Of a stretch of 10,010 nucleotides of DNA, positions 8,096 through 10,010 are shown one piece after another. Position 1 is the stretch's first letter. Each line of letters opens with the position of its first letter. Made by a program: the position numbers and the translations under genes. The stretch spans positions 1 through 10,010 of the forward strand of contig JAJYGZ010000188.1 in NCBI GenBank assembly GCA_021790495.1, read 5' to 3'. The notes beneath the pieces were generated by a model that did not search any database, was not told where the DNA came from, and saw only the letters and a program-made list of their open reading frames with translations. Source of the stretch: Actinomycetes bacterium (GTDB taxonomy: Bacteria; Actinomycetota; Acidimicrobiia; Acidimicrobiales; Acidimicrobiaceae).

Positions 8096-8383
8096 TTAAT
8101 TGCTGATTTCGAGCTTTTCAGCCACGTAATTTATGGCATCGCGGACCGTCTTTAGATCCTCGAGATCCTCGTCTTCGATGCGAAACACATGGTCTCCAGA
8201 GGAGAACTCCTCTTCCATGGCTTCAACGAGCTCGATGAGCGCCAGTGAATCGGCGTTGAGGTCGTCTGAAAACGACGCGGTCTCAAAAACCGAAGAGGGT
8301 TCGATCTCCAAGATATCGGCGAGGTTGTTGCGAATCGTCTCGAAGAGTTGGGCCTTGGTGTTGTACTTAGACGAAAGGGACAA
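8096..8383 (-). CDS. acpP: Acyl carrier protein
   Basis: Small acidic carrier that holds growing fatty acyl chains on a 4'-phosphopantetheine arm and hands them to fatty acid synthase enzymes and to PlsX. The 95 residues include the attachment motif LNADSLALIEL, with the modified Ser at position 46, followed by the recognition helix ELVEAMEEEF. The protein is strongly Asp/Glu-rich, as expected. It is somewhat longer than the 77-80 residues of E. coli ACP, because of a short N-terminal tail and an insertion after helix II (SSGDHVFRIEDED). The start is TTG with a full AGGAGG (8389-8394) five bases upstream, which is the strongest ribosome binding site in the window and fits high expression. It lies 47 bases after plsX and 8 before rnc. 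A dedicated secondary-metabolite carrier is unlikely in this setting. Confidence 0.95.
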   Translation of the reverse strand: MSLSSKYNTKAQLFETIRNNLADILEIEPSSVFETASFSDDLNADSLALIELVEAMEEEFSSGDHVFRIEDEDLEDLKTVRDAINYVAEKLEISN

Positions 8384-8400
8384 GATAACCTCCTGTTATC
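8384..8400 (-). promoter_or_regulatory. Perfect inverted repeat enclosing the acpP Shine-Dalgarno sequence
   Basis: On the minus strand GATAAC (8400-8395), AGGAG (8394-8390), GTTATC (8389-8384). The six-base arms are fully complementary, the loop is AGGAG, and the last G of AGGAGG closes the second arm. The repeat ends directly against the TTG start. In RNA it would present the ribosome binding site in a hairpin loop or, if protein-bound, mask it; in DNA it could be an operator. Function is inferred only. Confidence 0.5.
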
Positions 8401-8430
8401 TGAGCTAAAAACTTCTAAACGAGCTATGGA

Positions 8431-9408
8431 CTAGATACTTACAGCATTGATCAATTTTTGCACCAGGCCATGCTCAACCAATCGCATCGAGGTTGCAATA
8501 GCGTTGAAGATAGCCTTAGGTGAAGATGATCCGTGCGATATCACGCAGATTCCTTTGACGCCCAACAACATGGCTCCGCCATAAGAGTCGGCGTCGAGCT
8601 CATCCATCAGCGGAAGGAGTTTGGGAAGCGCAGCGTTGACGAGTTCCGGACCGTCTTCGCCACTGGATAGGCGCTCGAAAATTACCTTCGCCAGTACCCG
8701 CATCGCCCCTTCAAGGGTCTTAAGCACGATATTGCCGGTAAAACCGTCGCAGACCACAACGTCAACCGAGTCGCTCATGACGTCCCGGCCTTCGACGTTG
8801 CCAACGAAATTGATCCGGTCGCAACTTTCCAGGAGAGGGAATGCCTCCTTGACGAGCAAGTTTCCCTTGCCCTTCTCTTCGCCAATCGAAAGGATCCCGA
8901 CGCGAGGAGACTTGATGGAAAAAAGTTCAGAGGAGAAGACCGAACCCATCTCGGCGAACTGCACCAGCCACGGCGCCATCACTTCGGAATTCGCTCCCGA
9001 ATCGATTACTACGGTAGGCGTAAAGTCTGGGACCGGAATCGTGGTAGCGATTGCTGGACGTGCGACCTTGGGTAGTCTGCCCATCTTCAGCAGCGCCGAG
9101 GCCATGGTGGCGCCGGTATTCCCAGCAGAGATCATCCCGGATGCCCGCTGCTCTCGCACCAGCTCGGCGCAACGCACGAGCGAGGAATCTCTCTTGTTTC
9201 GCACCGAAGAAGCCGGATCGTCGTGCATCTCGATGACCTCTTGGGTCACCTCGACTTCGAATCCCTCATCGGCAAGTGGCTCAACCACTTCTGCCATACC
9301 GACCAGAATCAGTTTGGCGTCCAACTCCGCCCGGGCACGTCTGGCGCCTTCTATTACGACGCCAGGGGCATTGTCTCCCCCCATGACGTCGATGGCCAGA
9401 GGTAGCAA
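8431..9408 (-). CDS. plsX: Phosphate acyltransferase PlsX
   Basis: Peripheral membrane enzyme that converts acyl-ACP plus phosphate to acyl-phosphate, the acyl donor for PlsY in the first step of phospholipid synthesis. From the chosen TTG it has 325 residues, typical for PlsX. It begins LPLAIDVMGGDNAPG, the family N-terminus. It also contains DPASSVRNKRDSSL, SAGNTGATMASALLKMGRL, DSGAN, SIGEEKGKGN, NFVGNVEGRD, VVCDGFTGNIVLKT and YGGAMLLGVKG. The frame is open up to 9519, but the extra 37 residues are just rpmF read in another frame. The TTG at 9406-9408 has GAGGT eight bases upstream and begins one base after the rpmF stop, so translation is probably coupled. An ATG later, in DVMGGD, would remove the conserved first strand. 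acpP, which encodes its substrate carrier, follows directly. Confidence 0.95.
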   Translation of the reverse strand: MLPLAIDVMGGDNAPGVVIEGARRARAELDAKLILVGMAEVVEPLADEGFEVEVTQEVIEMHDDPASSVRNKRDSSLVRCAELVREQRASGMISAGNTGATMASALLKMGRLPKVARPAIATTIPVPDFTPTVVIDSGANSEVMAPWLVQFAEMGSVFSSELFSIKSPRVGILSIGEEKGKGNLLVKEAFPLLESCDRINFVGNVEGRDVMSDSVDVVVCDGFTGNIVLKTLEGAMRVLAKVIFERLSSGEDGPELVNAALPKLLPLMDELDADSYGGAMLLGVKGICVISHGSSSPKAIFNAIATSMRLVEHGLVQKLINAVSI

Positions 9409-9409
9409 A

Positions 9410-9589
9410 TTATCTGACCTCGACGGCCTGACGACCGTGATACCAACCACAGTTGGGGCAGATATGATGCGGACGCTTAGCAAAATTGCACTGTGGGCAA
9501 CTGCTCTTGGACGGCGCATTTAGCACCCACGAACTCGCCTTGCGGGATCGGCCCTTGGCCTTGGAACTTTTGCGCTTAGGAACAGCCAT
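9410..9589 (-). CDS. rpmF: 50S ribosomal protein L32
   Basis: Small zinc-ribbon protein of the large ribosomal subunit. The 59-residue product begins MAVPKRKSSKAKGRSRKA, the usual basic L32 N-terminus, and ends in HGRQAVEVR. It has two CxxC pairs, at Cys31/Cys34 (CPQC) and Cys44/Cys47 (CPNC), so this is the zinc-binding form rather than the cysteine-free paralogue seen in some bacteria as a zinc-starvation replacement. The ATG has only a weak purine-rich region upstream (AAGAGAG, about 12 bases away). It sits between DUF177 and plsX, a very widely conserved arrangement, and probably heads the transcript that includes plsX and acpP. Confidence 0.95.
   Translation of the reverse strand: MAVPKRKSSKAKGRSRKASSWVLNAPSKSSCPQCNFAKRPHHICPNCGWYHGRQAVEVR
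9417..9421 (-). promoter_or_regulatory. Shine-Dalgarno site that decides the plsX start
   Basis: GAGGT on the minus strand, within the last codons of rpmF, sits eight bases before the TTG at 9406-9408. It supports the start that yields the normal PlsX N-terminus and avoids a long overlap with rpmF. Confidence 0.55.
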
Positions 9590-9622
9590 CTTATTATCAG
9601 ACTCTCTTGAGGTATAGGAACA

Positions 9623-9649
9623 TCTTCGAAGACTGAGCCGGAGGGCTCA
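9623..9649 (-). repeat. Two adjacent dyads in the rpmF leader
   Basis: On the minus strand TGAGCC-CTCC-GGCTCA (9649-9634) is a perfect six-base hairpin. One base later TCTTCGAAGA (9632-9623) is a 10-base perfect palindrome. Both lie between the candidate promoter and the rpmF start. No T run follows, so they do not look like an intrinsic terminator. They may be a leader structure affecting rpmF expression, or an operator; neither is shown. Confidence 0.35.
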
Positions 9650-9664
9650 AACTTTGCCCGGTAA

Positions 9665-9673
9665 ATTCTAACA
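9665..9673 (-). promoter_or_regulatory. Candidate extended -10 promoter for rpmF-plsX-acpP
   Basis: The minus strand reads TGTTAGAAT: a TGn extension followed by TAGAAT, five of six matches to TATAAT. There is no good -35 box at 17 bases; a TTGACT at 9696-9701 is about 25 bases away, too far. Extended -10 promoters can work without a -35 element. Transcription would begin near 9658, giving a leader of about 70 bases that contains both dyads. Confidence 0.35.
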
Positions 9674-9722
9674 GGCCTCGGAGCGCTATCGCCCTAGTCA
9701 ATCCAAGCCAAAAAAAGATTGG

Positions 9723-10010
9723 TCATTTTAGTTGATCCAGAATTCTAAATCTCGGATCGATCCCGCCATCGCGGTGGCCGCAGTCGCGTTGATTCAAATC
9801 GTTTCCGCACGCCTGGCAAAGGCCCTTGCAGTCGGGCTTGCAAAGTGGCGCCGCAGGCAATCCGAGCACCAAGGCGTCGCGCGCCATCTCGGCCAGATTT
9901 ACGAACTCGCCTTCGATCGGATAGGTATCACCCTCGTCGGATTGGAAGTCTTGTTCAAAGAGTTCCTGAATATCTACCTTGAGACGAGACTTGGTGACCG
10001 AAAGACATCG
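9723..10010 (-). CDS. yceD: DUF177/YceD family protein, 5' end beyond window
   Basis: The frame is open from the window edge to a TGA at 9723-9725, giving 95 C-terminal residues. The family's metal-ligand-like cysteine motif is clear: PLCKPDCKGLCQACGNDLN, with a further CGH, then DPRFRILDQL at the end. An acidic, Tyr-containing stretch (FEQDFQSDEGDTYPIEGEF) precedes it, as is usual. YceD homologues sit next to rpmF in most bacteria and are linked to 23S rRNA accumulation and 50S assembly; the exact biochemical activity is not settled. The start and the first part of the gene are outside the window. It lies 133 bases upstream of rpmF. Confidence 0.9.
   Translation of the reverse strand, partial: RCLSVTKSRLKVDIQELFEQDFQSDEGDTYPIEGEFVNLAEMARDALVLGLPAAPLCKPDCKGLCQACGNDLNQRDCGHRDGGIDPRFRILDQLK

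Noticed and set aside
8621..9523. 300-codon plus-strand ORF
   Set aside because: Antisense to plsX and rpmF. Its Ser/Thr-rich composition is that of a reverse-strand reading of a conserved gene.
9705..9742. Intrinsic terminator after DUF177 (run of seven T on the minus strand)
   Set aside because: The only hairpin before the T run is five pairs with a bulge (GGATCA/TGACC), too weak to be convincing.
1..10010. CRISPR array, insertion sequence, defence system or phage genes
   Set aside because: No regularly spaced repeats, transposase or phage-like motifs; every long ORF not in the feature list is a shadow of a housekeeping gene.

Overview
The window is a tightly packed block of conserved housekeeping genes, all on the minus strand. 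In transcription order (high to low coordinates) it reads: DUF177/YceD (5' end outside the window), rpmF (ribosomal protein L32), plsX, acpP, rnc, mutM, smc, ftsY and ffh (3' end outside the window). The order rpmF-(plsX-acpP)-rnc-mutM-smc-ftsY-ffh, the moderately GC-rich composition, the frequent GTG/TTG starts and an FtsY with an N-terminal membrane segment suggest Actinomycetota. Keeping plsX and acpP inside the cluster fits a deep-branching group such as Acidimicrobiia better than mycobacteria or streptomycetes. This placement is inference from gene order and sequence style, not from a marker-gene search.

Right part (9410-10010): the end of DUF177, a 133-base gap with a candidate extended -10 promoter and two small dyads, then rpmF. 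plsX begins one base after the rpmF stop. Middle (7281-9408): plsX and acpP (phospholipid and fatty acid synthesis), then rnc, with mutM overlapping the rnc end by 8 bases. Gene spacing here indicates one transcription unit. Between mutM and smc (6095-6424) lies the only long non-coding stretch, about 330 bases. It holds several small inverted repeats and probably the smc leader and promoter. Left part (1-6094): smc, ftsY and ffh, separated by 59-73 bases.

The genes link cell growth functions: 50S assembly (DUF177, L32), acyl-phosphate and acyl-carrier supply for membranes (PlsX, ACP), dsRNA processing (RNase III), oxidised-base repair (MutM), chromosome condensation (Smc) and co-translational membrane targeting (FtsY and Ffh, which form the SRP-receptor GTPase pair).

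I found no mobile element, CRISPR array, tRNA, rRNA or new multi-gene system. Two observations are worth a second look. The RNase III has Gly where one of the four catalytic acidic residues (E. coli Asp114) should be. The acpP Shine-Dalgarno sequence sits in the loop of a perfect 6-bp inverted repeat touching its TTG start. Six of the eight visible start codons are GTG or TTG, so N-termini of several genes (smc, plsX, rnc) needed individual judgement.
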